Assembly (NCBI GenBank): GCA_900893395.1
Contig: CAAHFI011823357.1
Span: 1-34,150, forward strand
Direction of reading: 5' to 3'
Origin: Euglena gracilis
Lineage: Eukaryota; Euglenozoa; Euglenophyceae; Euglenales; Euglenaceae
DNA: 34,150 nt
The notes beneath the pieces were generated by a model. That model was not told the DNA's origin and did not search any database. It saw only the letters and a program-made list of their open reading frames with translations. Positions 11,166 through 20,699 of this stretch are shown piece by piece; position 1 is the stretch's first letter, and each line of letters opens with the position of its first letter. Made by a program: the position numbers and the translations under genes.

Positions 11166-11705
11166 TTGAGGTACAATGATGTCAGGTAAAAACAAGACCT
11201 TCTCCAAAATTGTGTCCATGGTGGACACACATGAAACTTGAATGCACAATGCTGTCAAGCTTCCAAAAAAAAAGCACAATACCCCACAATAACCACGCAC
11301 TCATAGAGCATAAAAAATCAAAAGCATGACAATTCCAGGAACACTCGAGCAATTTCTAGCAACTCTTGCAAATATAAGTGGCTCACGTCATCATTATTTC
11401 TTATGTTTTGGTATGTTTTTCATCCATGTAGACTAACGTGATAAACTTAACGGTTCCCTCACCACAACATAAATGTATCAGACATTAGAGAATTACCAAA
11501 AAAAAAGAGAAGAACCAGACAGAGCGTGACTCGAGAGAAGCAGAAGCGAACGCCAAGAGCCACCCGAAGCCACCGAAGAAATGGATGATCTACCTTGAGA
11601 CTTCAGCACCTTCTGCCGGGAACAGATATTTCTCTCTTATCACCAAAAGGAAAAGATAAAAACTGTAAATGGCAAACAAAACCTAAAGCAGACACAACCT
11701 TATTC

Positions 11706-11795
11706 AATCTGGTCGATTGAGTCCCAAAAAGAATGCTCCGCAAAAGAGGAAAAGGCATGGGAAATGGGAGGGACCCCACTTGTGTCAGGTTTATG
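11706..11795 (-). CDS. Candidate terminal exon
   Basis: The minus strand shows GTTTTTCAG at 11796-11804, a good 3' splice site. The frame that follows is HKPDTSGVPPISHAFSSFAE then HSFWDSIDQIE and a TAA stop. The alternative frame is open longer but reads as hydrophobic, low-complexity sequence. If the gene is real this would be a short final exon, or the stop would lie in an intron after a donor just before it. Confidence 0.25.
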
Positions 11796-11899
11796 CTGAA
11801 AAACACAGACAATAAGAAATTCATTTTTCTCTCTCTTTTTTTAAAAAAGAAAGCTAAAACAAGAGAAAACGAACCTTCCATCCAAAAAAATGAGAGAAC

Positions 11900-12240
11900 A
11901 CCCCTGGACAATCTGGCGGAGTTTGACTTGCTGAATCACAGCCTTGACGAGCTTGGCCCAATCCTCAGGGCTCAAAGAGAATCTGCAAAACTCTCATCTT
12001 CCGAGATCATCAACCCATATACCGGTTGCATGTTCAATATTTGGATACCCAACTGTACACCGCATACCAGATGATCAGCATCAAAAAGTTTGGTCTTCGG
12101 TCGACCTTTGTCTTTCTCTTTCTCCTTACCACTGTCATTCAAAAACAGTTTCATAAATTGTTCATGGGGCAGATTCAGCAGGTATTTGTGCCGAATGTTT
12201 TGACTAAACCCGACAAAAACGTCATTTGTTTCAGTTAGAA
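11900..12240 (-). CDS. Candidate exon(s), unrecognised protein
   Basis: After GTCGGGTTTAG the frame reads QNIRHKYLLNLPHEQFMKLF, then a Lys/Glu-rich run, DADHLVCGVQLGIQILN and ISEDESFADSL. A second frame follows directly with SPEDWAKLVKAVIQQVKLRQ and ends at a GTGTTC donor-like site near 11899. A GTAAGG donor-like site also occurs inside (after FLNDSG). Either two exons or one exon with a one-base sequencing indel would explain the frame change. No family recognised. Confidence 0.35.
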
Positions 12241-12769
12241 AAGCAAAGAAAAAAGGAAATAGAAAACCAGAAAGAGGATGCATAGATGAAAAAAATAGCC
12301 AGATTGACACATTCTAGGTTGAGCTCAAATATGTAACTGTGTGATGTTGACGAATTGTAGAATAAAACCTGCAAATGCGATCATAAATCACCAGAAGGAT
12401 CATACTAAGATAAGACTAAACCTAATGATACTGCCAGTAAAAATATATTTACACCTGCATCAATGAAAGAAAAACACCAACAGCAACGAATTATATCGCA
12501 TATAAATATTACCCTTGTGATGAGAAAGAATACAATTTGGAAGAAAATTATTTTTTGTCTGTGGAGCACTAAGGAATACGATTGGTCAGACTCGTTTTTT
12601 TTCCAATTTTTTTAATGAAATGGGATGGATTTTGTTGTCCTCACGGGGAAAACGGGGAAAATACAAGCTAAACAAAATAGCAACAAACAATCCCACACAA
12701 CATACATAAACCTATGTACGAAATACTATCAAGCAGAGCGGGGGATAAACAGAACAATGCAACGCAGGC

Positions 12770-13017
12770 AAACATTTGTATTGGCCACTTCGATGTCGGG
12801 AGACTCATCAGCAACCTCAGCCTGAAAAACCAGTTGTGTCTCTTCATCCCACCCTGGATACTGCATCAGAAGTATAGCAAGTACATCACTCCAGGACTCC
12901 CCTCCCAAAGCAGGCAAACCCTTACGGAGAGTGGCCATGCTGGTTGCTGGTAATTCGCCGGTGATCATGGGCCACCAAAGACTGACGGAGCAAAGTAATC
13001 CGGTCCATACATCAACT
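12770..13017 (-). CDS. Candidate exon, unrecognised protein
   Basis: A polypyrimidine tract (TTTTCTTTTTCTTCCCCTCTAAG) ends at 13018. The frame then reads VDVWTGLLCSVSLWWPMITG, ATLRKGLPALGGESWSDVLA, and PGWDEETQLVFQAEVADESP before donor-like GT sites at about 12770-12788. This is the most convincing island of the series: soluble composition with an acidic C-terminal part. No domain recognised. Confidence 0.4.
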
Positions 13018-13199
13018 CTTAGAGGGGAAGAAAAAGAAAATCAGTCCGGTCTAACCTCAAGATCAACCTGTGAACACGCTCATAACTTTTTCGTCAAGCA
13101 GGAGTGTTGGTCATCCATGCTGTGGAGAGCCACTTGAGGTTGCCTAACAGGGGGCAAGGTTCCCTTCTGTCGATATCAAAGGGGGAAAAACAGCCCATC

Positions 13200-13440
13200 G
13201 GTAACCTGTCATTATTCTTATAAATAAATATAATAATTATATAATGTATCTAGTAATATACAATAAAAAATAATAACAAATATAATAACATATAACATAA
13301 AAATATTATATAATATTGTATAATATGTATAGAATATACATATTTCATATGTACATAAATATTATTAGAAAATTATATGTTATAGGTGTATTATATAATG
13401 GTATTCTTTTTTTCTTGAATCATAATTTATTAATGAAATA
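13200..13440. other. Extremely AT-rich block
   Basis: About 240 bp of nearly pure A/T with short TATA-, AATA- and ATTATA-type repeats. It lies directly before the (GA)n tract that hosts the first PLE. It codes for nothing. It could be an AT-rich minisatellite or an intergenic low-complexity region. Confidence 0.7.
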
Positions 13441-13571
13441 AAACAACAAAAAATTATTGCACGAAATCGGAGGGATTTTTTGGGTTTTGTTTTTGGTGTG
13501 CCCAACCATGGACTCACTCCCTACGAAAAATGTAAAAACTGCGGAAATACAAGTGGTAAGCAGAGAAACAG

Positions 13572-14034
<463 letters not shown>

Positions 14035-14199
14035 TTCCGCAGTCCCTGCGGCTCGGGGAGCTTTCCCCGGGGTCCACCGTGAATTGCCTGGCGAGGTTTC
14101 TCGCACCCCCAGGCCTCCCCCGAGCGCCCTCCCGGGCAACCCTCTTCCCGAAGGCCCCCAGGCCGTCCCACTCCCGGATGACCGTGCCCTCCCCATCGC

Positions 14200-14740
14200 C
14201 GAGCCCTACGACAAGCACGACCCCCAGCCGTCCCGCCACCGCCGCAACGAGGGGCAGTGGAGCTGGCAGGACCACCTGCAGTGGATGCAACGCAGCTGGG
14301 GGCGGCGATCCTGGCGCAACAAGACCATGCGCAGGGTCCTGCAGCTCCGCTCCACCGACTCAGCCAACGCCGCCGTGGACTGGGGCGACGTGGCCGCCCT
14401 GTGGGATGCCCCCGGCTGGATTTACGCCCTCTTCCACTTCCCCACGGGGCGACTGTACGTTGGGCAGACCACCGGAAGGTTACAAGCGGGCCAAGGAGCA
14501 CTGGTGGAGCCGGGGGCGCTGCGCCGACGCCCTGCACGACGCCCTGGCCAACGACCCCACCCCCTTCTCCTTCCTCATGATCCCCATCGAGAGGCTCCCC
14601 TCACCCAGCTTCCCCCGGGCTGACCGCCGCGCCCTCGCCCGCCGGGATGCCCTCGCCCGCGAGCGCAAGTGGGTGGGCCTCCTCAACTCCATGTGGCCCC
14701 ATGGCTTCAACGCCGCCTACCCCGGCTTCCCCGTCAGCCG
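14200..14740 (+). CDS. PLE-A GIY-YIG endonuclease domain
   Basis: Upstream helices read QWSWQDHLQWMQRSWGRRSW. The core is GWIYALFHFPTGRLYVGQTT, matching the GIY...YIG pair with ten residues between. Next come a basic helix carrying KEHW (R/K-x-x-E-H in both families) and finally RERKWVGLLNSMWPHGFNAA, which supplies the catalytic Glu and the terminal G-x-N box of this nuclease fold. The nuclease should nick target DNA to prime reverse transcription. Placement before the RT, not after it, is the permuted arrangement. The CCHH zinc motif usual in other PLE nucleases is not seen, as described for Chlamys. Parts lie in more than one frame. The true start is unknown; no convincing ATG context was found. 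Confidence 0.75.
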
Positions 14741-14819
14741 GAAGGTGCTCCGCCGCCAGCACACCCTCCCCAGCCCCGACCCGCCCCCACATCCCAAGGC
14801 GACCCCCGCCCAGCCCCGA

Positions 14820-15380
14820 CCTAACCAAGTGGCTCCGTCGCTGCCACCAAGGGGACTCCAGCGCCCTGGCGGAGGCACGCTCCTGGGGCAAGGCGCGGCT
14901 GTGTTCCACCCTGGACTGGCTGCAGCAGCACGTCCCGGACGACGAGCGGCGCTCCGGCCACCTCTCGCTGGAGTGCAAGCTGGTGGAGCTGATCAAGGCG
15001 AAGAGGAAGGAGGCCCCCGAGCGGCAGTTCCTGAAGTTCTCCTACTCCAACAACGGCGCCCGCCACCTGGAGCTGCGCAAGGTGTTGCGGGAAGAGGCCG
15101 TCTACAAGCTCCACCCCAACCCGGACGTCGCCGCAGCCATCATGGTCTGCGACAAGTTCGCCCCGCAATGGCAGGCGTGGCTGTGCAACTACGCCCAGGT
15201 CTCCAGCGAGCTGGACGTGGCCGCCGCGCAGGCCGACGACCTCGAGGGCTGCCAGTGCCACACAGCCCTCCGCCGGAAGGAGCCGGCAGCCTTCCACGAG
15301 GGCCACGTGGTGAGCAACGAGTCCGAGCTGCTGCGGTGGTCGTACCTGCAAACCCTGGCGGCCAAGGGAAGAAGTTCCGG
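14820..15380 (+). CDS. PLE-A linker domain with CxC motif
   Basis: One frame covers SLECKLVELIKAKRKEAPER, then ELRKVLREEAVYKLHPNPDV, AAAIMVCDKFAPQWQAWL and DDLEGCQCHTALRRKEPAAF before HEGHVVSNE. The block VYKLHPxPxVxAAIMVxxKFAPQ and the CxC followed about 14 residues later by EGHV are shared with family 2. A CxC motif joining nuclease to RT is the diagnostic connector of N-terminal-EN+ PLEs; its role is unknown. The frame breaks just after this block in the sequence as given. Confidence 0.7.
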
Positions 15381-15579
15381 CTGGAGGGCCCCCCGACACC
15401 GTCCTCCACGACCTCCGCCGGGCGCTGAACCAGTACACCGAGTGGGCAGCGCGCAGCAACCCCACCGACGCCACCTACCTCCGGAAGCTGGGCGAGTGGG
15501 CCGACGCCGTGGAGGCCCGCTGCACCACCAACTGGCGGTGCTCGGCCGTCAGAGAAGAGCTGGTCCCCACCGGCTTCCC

Positions 15580-17141
15580 GGCCTGTCACAGCAAATGCGG
15601 GAGGCCCACCAGGTCCTCGTCTTCCTCCACGACGACCGGGCCCCCCACGGCCTGATGTTCGTTTGCAAGCGCTGGTACCAGAAGCAGATGGCCACCTACC
15701 TGGCGGACTCCACCGTGTTCGAGGACGTGACCGACACCTGGAGGGAGGTGGTTGCCCGGCTGTCGGAGGTCAACCAGCGGTTGCACTTCCCCACTGGCGC
15801 CGGTGTCGTCTACAACTACGGCATCTGGAAGCCAGCGAAGAAGAAGTTCCGGTTCATTGCCGGGACCCGCAAGAACCCGACCCGACCCCGGGTCCCCCGC
15901 CCCCGCCTCTGAGTCCGCCCCCGCCTCCGCCCCCACCGCCTCCAAGGAGCCCCCCGGCAGCCCCTCTATGCCCTGAGCAAGGCTTGGTGTCGCTCCTGAA
16001 GCACATCGAGGTCGCCCTCCGGGAAAAGGACGAGCGGCGGCAACAGCAGGAGGGCATCAAGGCGTTCTGGGGAATCGACAGCGTGGAGTCTTTCGTCCGG
16101 ATGGTCCGAACCCACTCCAAGGACATCCTGGCGGGGGGCTTGGAGACGGCGGACTTCACGACGATGTACACGGCCTTCACCTTCGACGCCATCATCGAGC
16201 GGACCATGGAGTCGGCCAAGGAGGCCTGGGCCTTCGTGCGGGAGACCAAGACCCCCGCTGGGGTGGACCCCGCCACCCCACCGTCCCTCACCACCGGCGG
16301 CTGGTCGTGGGATGGCCTCGGCTACTCCTTGGATGACCTGAAGGAGCTGGTGGCCGTGGCGGTGCAGAACAACTACACCTGCAATGGCGGAAGGGTCCGG
16401 CGCCAGATCCGGGGCATGCCCATGGGCCTCCCCCGGCCCCGCAGCTGGCCAACCTGGCCTGCTACCCCGTGGAGCGCGACCACATGTACGCCCTCCCTCC
16501 CCAGCTCCGGTCCTCCGCCGTGTCCCGATACATCGACGACATCGTCCACCCCACCACCATGCCCCTCCCCTCGGCAGCCGAGTACGGCATGGAGTACAAG
16601 ACCACCGGCTCCGGCGAGTCCGTGGTGTGCCTGGGCGTCCGGTGTACATCCAATGCCATTCCAACGGGGACCGCGTGGTGCACACCACCGTCCACGACCG
16701 GGAGGAGGAGTACCCCCACCACATTGTCGCTACCCCCTAGCCACCACCACCGCCCCCACCGAGCAGCTGGGCGGGGTCATCATGGGCCGCCTGGAGTTCG
16801 CCCGGATGGCCTGCAGCCACATGGGGGATTTCAAGCAGTCAGTGGCCAACGTCTTCCGCAACGCCATCTGGCGGGGGTACTCCGCGCTGGTGCAGTCGGT
16901 GTGGAGCCGCTTCCTCTTCCAGCGCTGGCATGCCACCGACATCCGCGTCCGTGAGCTCCGCACCTGGTTTTCCAAGGTGTGGAAGTGGCTCCACTCCAGC
17001 CCCCACCGCGCTCCCCCAGCCCCATGGGCCACAGCCCTCCCCCTCGATGAGGCCCATGCCCCCTCCCAGGCCGACTTTCTCTCCGTCTTCGGCCACCCCG
17101 CACCCCTCCCCGGGGGCATCGACGACTGCTGGCCGAGATGA
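15580..17141 (+). CDS. PLE-A reverse transcriptase domain
   Basis: The fingers contain AHQVLVFLHDDRAPHGLMFV, and YNYGIWKPAKKKFRFIAGTR fits RT motifs 1-2. A proline-rich insert (about 15.9-16.0 kb) follows. The palm shows ETADFTTMYTAFTFD (motif A Asp, near 16150), VRRQIRGMPMGL (motif B), and SAVSRYIDDIVH (motif C, DD near 16530), then EYGMEYKTT. The C-terminal thumb reads LGGVIMGRLEFARMACSHMG and VQSVWSRFLFQRWHATDIRV. This resembles PLE and telomerase RTs (RYIDD, MYT after motif A). The middle third (about 16440-16740) uses another frame from the flanks. Homologous blocks in family 2 are in one frame. Confidence 0.8.
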
Positions 17142-17977
17142 CGCCGCCCCCTTCCCCCTCCGCCTCCCAGCCCTCCGACGTGGACGTGATGATCATCGAC
17201 CGGGAGGCCCACGTGCGCCACGGCAAGCAGCAGGCCCCGAGAGGAGCGTCCCGATCCGTCCACTGGCCAGGGCTCAGAGAGGGGGACGCCCCAGAGGTGA
17301 GGTGCGCCCAATCCGTGAGCAGCAAGGGCAAGGACCCGGGGGTGATGCCGCCAAGGATCCCGCCCCCGGCGAGCCCGGGCGAGCCTCTACCAATCAGTCA
17401 AGAGGAGGGGGACGCCCCAAACAGCCGCAGCACCAGGCCGGCCCACACCGGGGCGGGGTTTACGCCGGGCAGTGAACCGGGGGTGACGCCGCCAAGGATC
17501 CCGCCCCCGGGGAGCCCGGGCGGGCCTGAGGACAGCGAGGGGGACGCCCCGAGCCACGGACTGGCCCACACCGTGACGGGGTTTACGTCGGGCTGTGAAC
17601 TGGGGGTGACGCCGCCAAGGATCTCAGCCCCAGGGAGCCCGGGCGGGTCCGTGATCGTGCTGCCAGGACCGGCCTCAGAGCCGAGGGGGGACGCCCCAAG
17701 CGACAGGCTGGCCCACACCGGAGCGGGGTTTACGCTGGGCGGTGAACCGGGGGTGACGCCGCCAAGGATCTCGCCCCCGGGGAGCCCGGGCGGGCCTGAG
17801 AGTTGCCAGCCCACGGCCATGGAGACAGAGACGGACGCCCTCGAGGGGGTTGCAGCGCAGCCAAGCACCGCCTCCCAATCCCCCAGCGCCCCAACGGCCC
17901 CACAGCCTCCCAAGGCCCCCTCTCTCCAACCCGGACTCCGCCTCCCCAACCCCATGCCTCCCCCCACCCACCCGTGA
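17138..17977 (+). CDS. PLE-A proline-rich region with four degenerate repeats
   Basis: After an acidic start (SDVDVMIIDREAHVRHGKQQ), a 43-46-residue unit is repeated four times, starting near 17281, 17409, 17549 and 17686. Its skeleton is GDAP...AHTxxGFTxG...GVTPPRIxxPGSPGG. The DNA period is about 128-140 bp. Divergence among units, with the protein skeleton kept, suggests selection on the peptide or recent duplication. No known domain; probably disordered, possibly an RNA- or protein-binding spacer. Family 2 has no equivalent repeat at this place. Confidence 0.6.
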   Translation: MTPPPSPSASQPSDVDVMIIDREAHVRHGKQQAPRGASRSVHWPGLREGDAPEVRCAQSVSSKGKDPGVMPPRIPPPASPGEPLPISQEEGDAPNSRSTRPAHTGAGFTPGSEPGVTPPRIPPPGSPGGPEDSEGDAPSHGLAHTVTGFTSGCELGVTPPRISAPGSPGGSVIVLPGPASEPRGDAPSDRLAHTGAGFTLGGEPGVTPPRISPPGSPGGPESCQPTAMETETDALEGVAAQPSTASQSPSAPTAPQPPKAPSLQPGLRLPNPMPPPTHP

Positions 17978-17978
17978 G

Positions 17979-18175
17979 GTCCTCCAGGAGCGGGTCGTCA
18001 TCGTCGAGAGGCAGGTCCCCGTTCCCGTGCGGGAGCCTGTCTTCGTGGATCGGGTCATCGAGCGGGTCGTCCCGGTCCCCGTGCAAGTCCCCGTGGAGGT
18101 CCGGGTCCCCATGCCCGTCCCCGTCCCCGTGGAGGTCCGGGTACCCATCCCCATCTACCTCCCTCCCTCCGCGCC
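17979..18175 (+). CDS. PLE-A Val-Pro repeat block
   Basis: The frame reads REVLQERVVIVERQVPVPVR, then EPVFVDRVIERVVPVPVQVP, VEVRVPMPVPVPVEVRVP and IPIYLP. This alternation of VP pairs with ER/EV steps resembles the repeat cores of the membrane-skeleton proteins articulin and alveolin, which use VPV-type and EKIVEVP-type units. Family 2 has a matching block at the same place (29545-29740) with little nucleotide identity. The structural role inside a retroelement protein is unknown; beta-rich assembly is possible. Confidence 0.6.
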
Positions 18176-18369
18176 ACAAGCCCCCTCCATCGTGCAGAAT
18201 GTGCATCTCAACGCACTCACCATCGGCCCCTCCTCCTCCTCGTCTTCCTTGGCCCTCCTCCAAGGTCTCCCCATTCCCGCCATCGAGGCCCCCAACCGCC
18301 TCCTCCTCACCGCTCCCCCGCCGCCACCCAGCGACACCACCGACGACGACACCTCTTCCCAAGGCCCCA

Positions 18370-18700
18370 CGAAGAAGAGGAAGTTCACTTCGTTGAGTGA
18401 GTGGCCTGCCGAGTGGCGAGCCAAGTACGAGGAGTGGAAGGCGGTGCTGAAGGACCCACGAGAAGCAGGACGAGGACAAGCCATGTACGAATCATGGGAC
18501 CCGGACCTGCAGAACCAGGTCTGGGCCTCGTGCGGCCCCCAGCGGCGGAGCATCATCCAAGAATGGCAAGAAGCCGCAGCAGCCCAGAACGTCGAGCGCC
18601 CCGCGGACCTCGAGCGCCAGACGCACGACTGGCATGAAGGTGCCAGGATCGGGGAGGCCGACCACCCCGGTCCAAGGCGCCACCCCCACGGCCCCCACCA
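18370..18700 (+). CDS. PLE-A WPAEW domain and RIGEA/PGP motif
   Basis: After a Ser-rich linker and a KKRK patch, the protein reads FTSLSEWPAEWRAKYEEWKA, then MYESWDPDLQNQVWASCGPQ and IIQEWQEA. About 20 residues later comes THDWHEGARIGEADHPGP (18622-18682). Family 2 has LAEWPAEWREQYERFKA, GWDQSLQDQVWAAVADKRRD and HDWQEGQRIGEAKQPGP in the same order. Conservation of Trp, Glu and the spacing across families that share little DNA identity argues for a folded, functional domain of about 75 residues. I know no named family for it. Confidence 0.65.
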
Positions 18701-18859
18701 GGGCCACCAACCCTCCGGGAGCCACGTCCCCGGAGCGAGACCGAGCCAAGTCCGGGCGGGTGGCAGGCAGCGTGGTGCCTGTGCCCCGCCAACCCCGTCC
18801 GCAGGGGAGCAAGCGAAGCGGGATTTGCCCCGGCCCCAAGCCCCTTGGCGACCCAACAG

Positions 18860-19150
18860 GGAATCGACCCGTGGGCACCGCCCTGGGGAATCACTTCAAG
18901 CGCCATGAGATCTACAAGACCCTCTCGCCCTGGGAGTGCGCAGGGCAACCAACCCCGAGAGAAGCAAGAGGCAGAAGAGAAGAAGGCGACATGGACGCCG
19001 GTGCAGAGCAGGCGAGGGGCTGCCTGCACAAGGAGATCAAGAGAATGGCGGACACCATCTCCGCCCTGAGCGCGGAGCTGAAGAAGCTGCAGGAAAAATG
19101 CAAGCTCAACGCCACTTTCGGGGGGAGTCGGAGCCCCCAACCACATCGAG
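18860..19150 (+). CDS. PLE-A C-terminal coiled coil
   Basis: The frame used by 18634-19575 holds HKEIKRMADTISALSAELKK then LQEKCKLNATFGG. Hydrophobic residues fall at heptad spacing (I, M, I, L, L, L), a short coiled coil just before the end of the element. Family 2 also ends in one (LQKRLQGLQRALQEMQQELD). After it the frame runs into the GA tail and pseudo-LTR; the real stop is not clear. Confidence 0.5.
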
Positions 19151-19160
19151 ACCACCGCGG

Positions 19161-19185
19161 AGGGAGAGAGAGAGAGAGAGAGGGA
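19161..19185. repeat. Short (GA)n between PLE-A body and 3' pseudo-LTR
   Basis: About 20 bp of GA dinucleotides, repeated in the same place in copy B (25031-25055). Its conserved place suggests the transcript tail or junction of head-to-tail copies. Confidence 0.8.
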
Positions 19186-19519
19186 GGCAAGGGCCGGCCC
19201 CCCTCCGATCCCCTCTCATCCCAACCCGTGGGATCCCCTGCGAGGCCATCGTCGCGGCGGACGGCGGCGGCAGCGGCGGCAGCAGGAGACGACGACCAGC
19301 ACGGACGCGGAGGCGGCGACATCGCAGGTGTGCCACCCCCGGCCTGCCGGAGCTGGTATCTCCGGCCCTCCAGTTCGGGCCGCACCGGCTGGAGGTGGGC
19401 GTGCAACCCGTGCGAGGCCTCCCCCCTCTGCGGCACCCCCCACCTCCCTCCCCATCCCCTCCCATCCCCACCCCACCCACACCCAGAATCCCCCGTCCAT
19501 ACCAATCAAGAAGAGAGAG
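19186..19519 (+). repeat. Pseudo-LTR, family 1, 3' copy of element A
   Basis: Near-identical to 13700-14034. It ends at the AAGAGAGA box and passes into (GA)n (to about 19536). By known PLE behaviour this is a partial head-to-tail second copy, not a true LTR. Confidence 0.9.
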
Positions 19520-19536
19520 AGAGAGAGAGAGAGAGA

Positions 19537-19826
19537 TGTGGGAGAATTGGAGAGACATGGCGATCGCGGAGGTAATTTACTAAGGTGAGACATGACCCGA
19601 TGAAGCTGGAATACGATGAACTTCCTTTTTTGAGGAATAGATGCGAGCTGAAACCACAACTTCGTTGGTGTCAGGTGCTGACATAATCGGAAAGGCTGTT
19701 TTTGGGGAAGACGCCAAGGCTTGCTCCTCCTGCGAGGGCGCCGTGAAGTGGGCCATCATTGTCGGGAAGAGCCGTGAAGGTGCGCAAAACAATGGCTGCA
19801 ACAGATGCGAATGCTCTGATGAGGAA
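19537..19826. other. Unique spacer between PLE-A and PLE-B
   Basis: This 290-bp stretch is not found elsewhere in the window and has lower GC than the PLEs. A plus-strand frame holds SGADIIGKAVFGEDAKACSS and EGAVKWAIIVGKSREGAQNN followed by CNRCECSDEE, protein-like but short and not recognised. It may be host DNA between two independent insertions, or filler acquired on integration of the 5'-truncated copy B. Confidence 0.5.
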
Positions 19827-20139
19827 ACCCCCACCTCCCTCCCCATCCCCCCATCCCCACTCCCACCCACACCCAGAATCCGTCCTTACCAATCAAGAAG
19901 AGAGATTTCCGCAGTCCCTGCGGCTCGGGGAGCTTTCCCCGGGGTCCACCGTGAATTGCCTGGCGAGGTTTCTCGCACCCCCAGGCCTCCCCCGAGCGCC
20001 CTCCCCCCGAGCGCCCTCCCGGGCAACCCTCTTCCCGAAGGCCCCCAGCCGTCCCACTCCCGTGATGACCGTGCCCTCCCCATCGCCGAGCCCTACGACA
20101 AGCACGACCCCCCAGCCGTCCCGCCACCGCCGCAACGAG

Positions 20140-20625
20140 GGGCAGTGGAGCTGGCAGGACCACCTGCATGGATGCAACGCAGCTGGGGGCGGCGATCTGG
20201 CGCAACAAGACCATGCGCAGGGTCCTGCAGCTCCGCTCCAGCGACTCAGCCAACCGCCGTGCCTGGGGGCGACGTGGCCGCCCTGTGGGATGCCCCGGCT
20301 GGATTTACCCCTCTTCCACTTCCCCACGGGGCGACTGCGTTGGGCAGACCACCCGGAAGGTTTACAAGCGGGCCAAGGAGCACTGGTGGAGCCGGGGCGC
20401 TGCGCCGACGCCCTGACGACGCCCTGGCCAACGACCCCACCCCTTCTCCTTCCTCATGATCCCCATCGAGAGGCTCCCCTCACCCGACAGCTTCCCCGGG
20501 CTGACCGCCGCGCCCTCGCCGCCGGGATGCCCTCGCCCGCGAGCGCAAGTGGGTGGGCCTCCTCAACTCCATGTGGCCCCATGGCTTCAACGCCGCCTAC
20601 CCCGGCTTCCCCGTCAGCCGGAAGG
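20140..20625 (+). CDS. PLE-B GIY-YIG endonuclease domain
   Basis: Equivalent of the copy A nuclease. Fragments QWSWQDHL, RRVLQLRSSDSAN, the LFHFPTGRLRWADH region and SASGWASSTPCGPM (the last two shifted out of frame) show the same DNA with scattered indels, including in the GIY-YIG core. KVYKRAKEHWWSRG reads cleanly here. The final block before CxC is intact at DNA level. Confidence 0.6.
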
Positions 20626-20699
20626 TGCTCCGCCGCCAGCACACCCTCCCCAGCCCGACCCGCCCCACATCCCAAGGCGACCCCCCGCCCAGCCCGACC

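Larger units (their letters stand above)
9723..13199 (-). other. Intron-like T-rich (minus strand) region with exon-like islands
   Basis: The plus strand is strongly A-rich and the minus strand T-rich, with runs such as poly-T near 10.13-10.15 kb and (CAAA)n near 10.16-10.18 kb. Between the exon-like islands listed separately, all frames are closed and no element or RNA gene is seen. The alternation of T-rich closed sequence ending in AG with short open, hydrophilic-balanced segments suggests spliced coding DNA on the minus strand. No homology is recognised. Confidence 0.4.

Noticed and set aside
19816-19828. Hammerhead ribozyme core (CTGATGAGGAAAC) near the PLE-B 5' edge
   Set aside because: There is no room for helix II between CTGATGA and GAAA, and helices I and III are not seen. 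N-terminal-EN+ PLEs are reported to lack canonical hammerheads.
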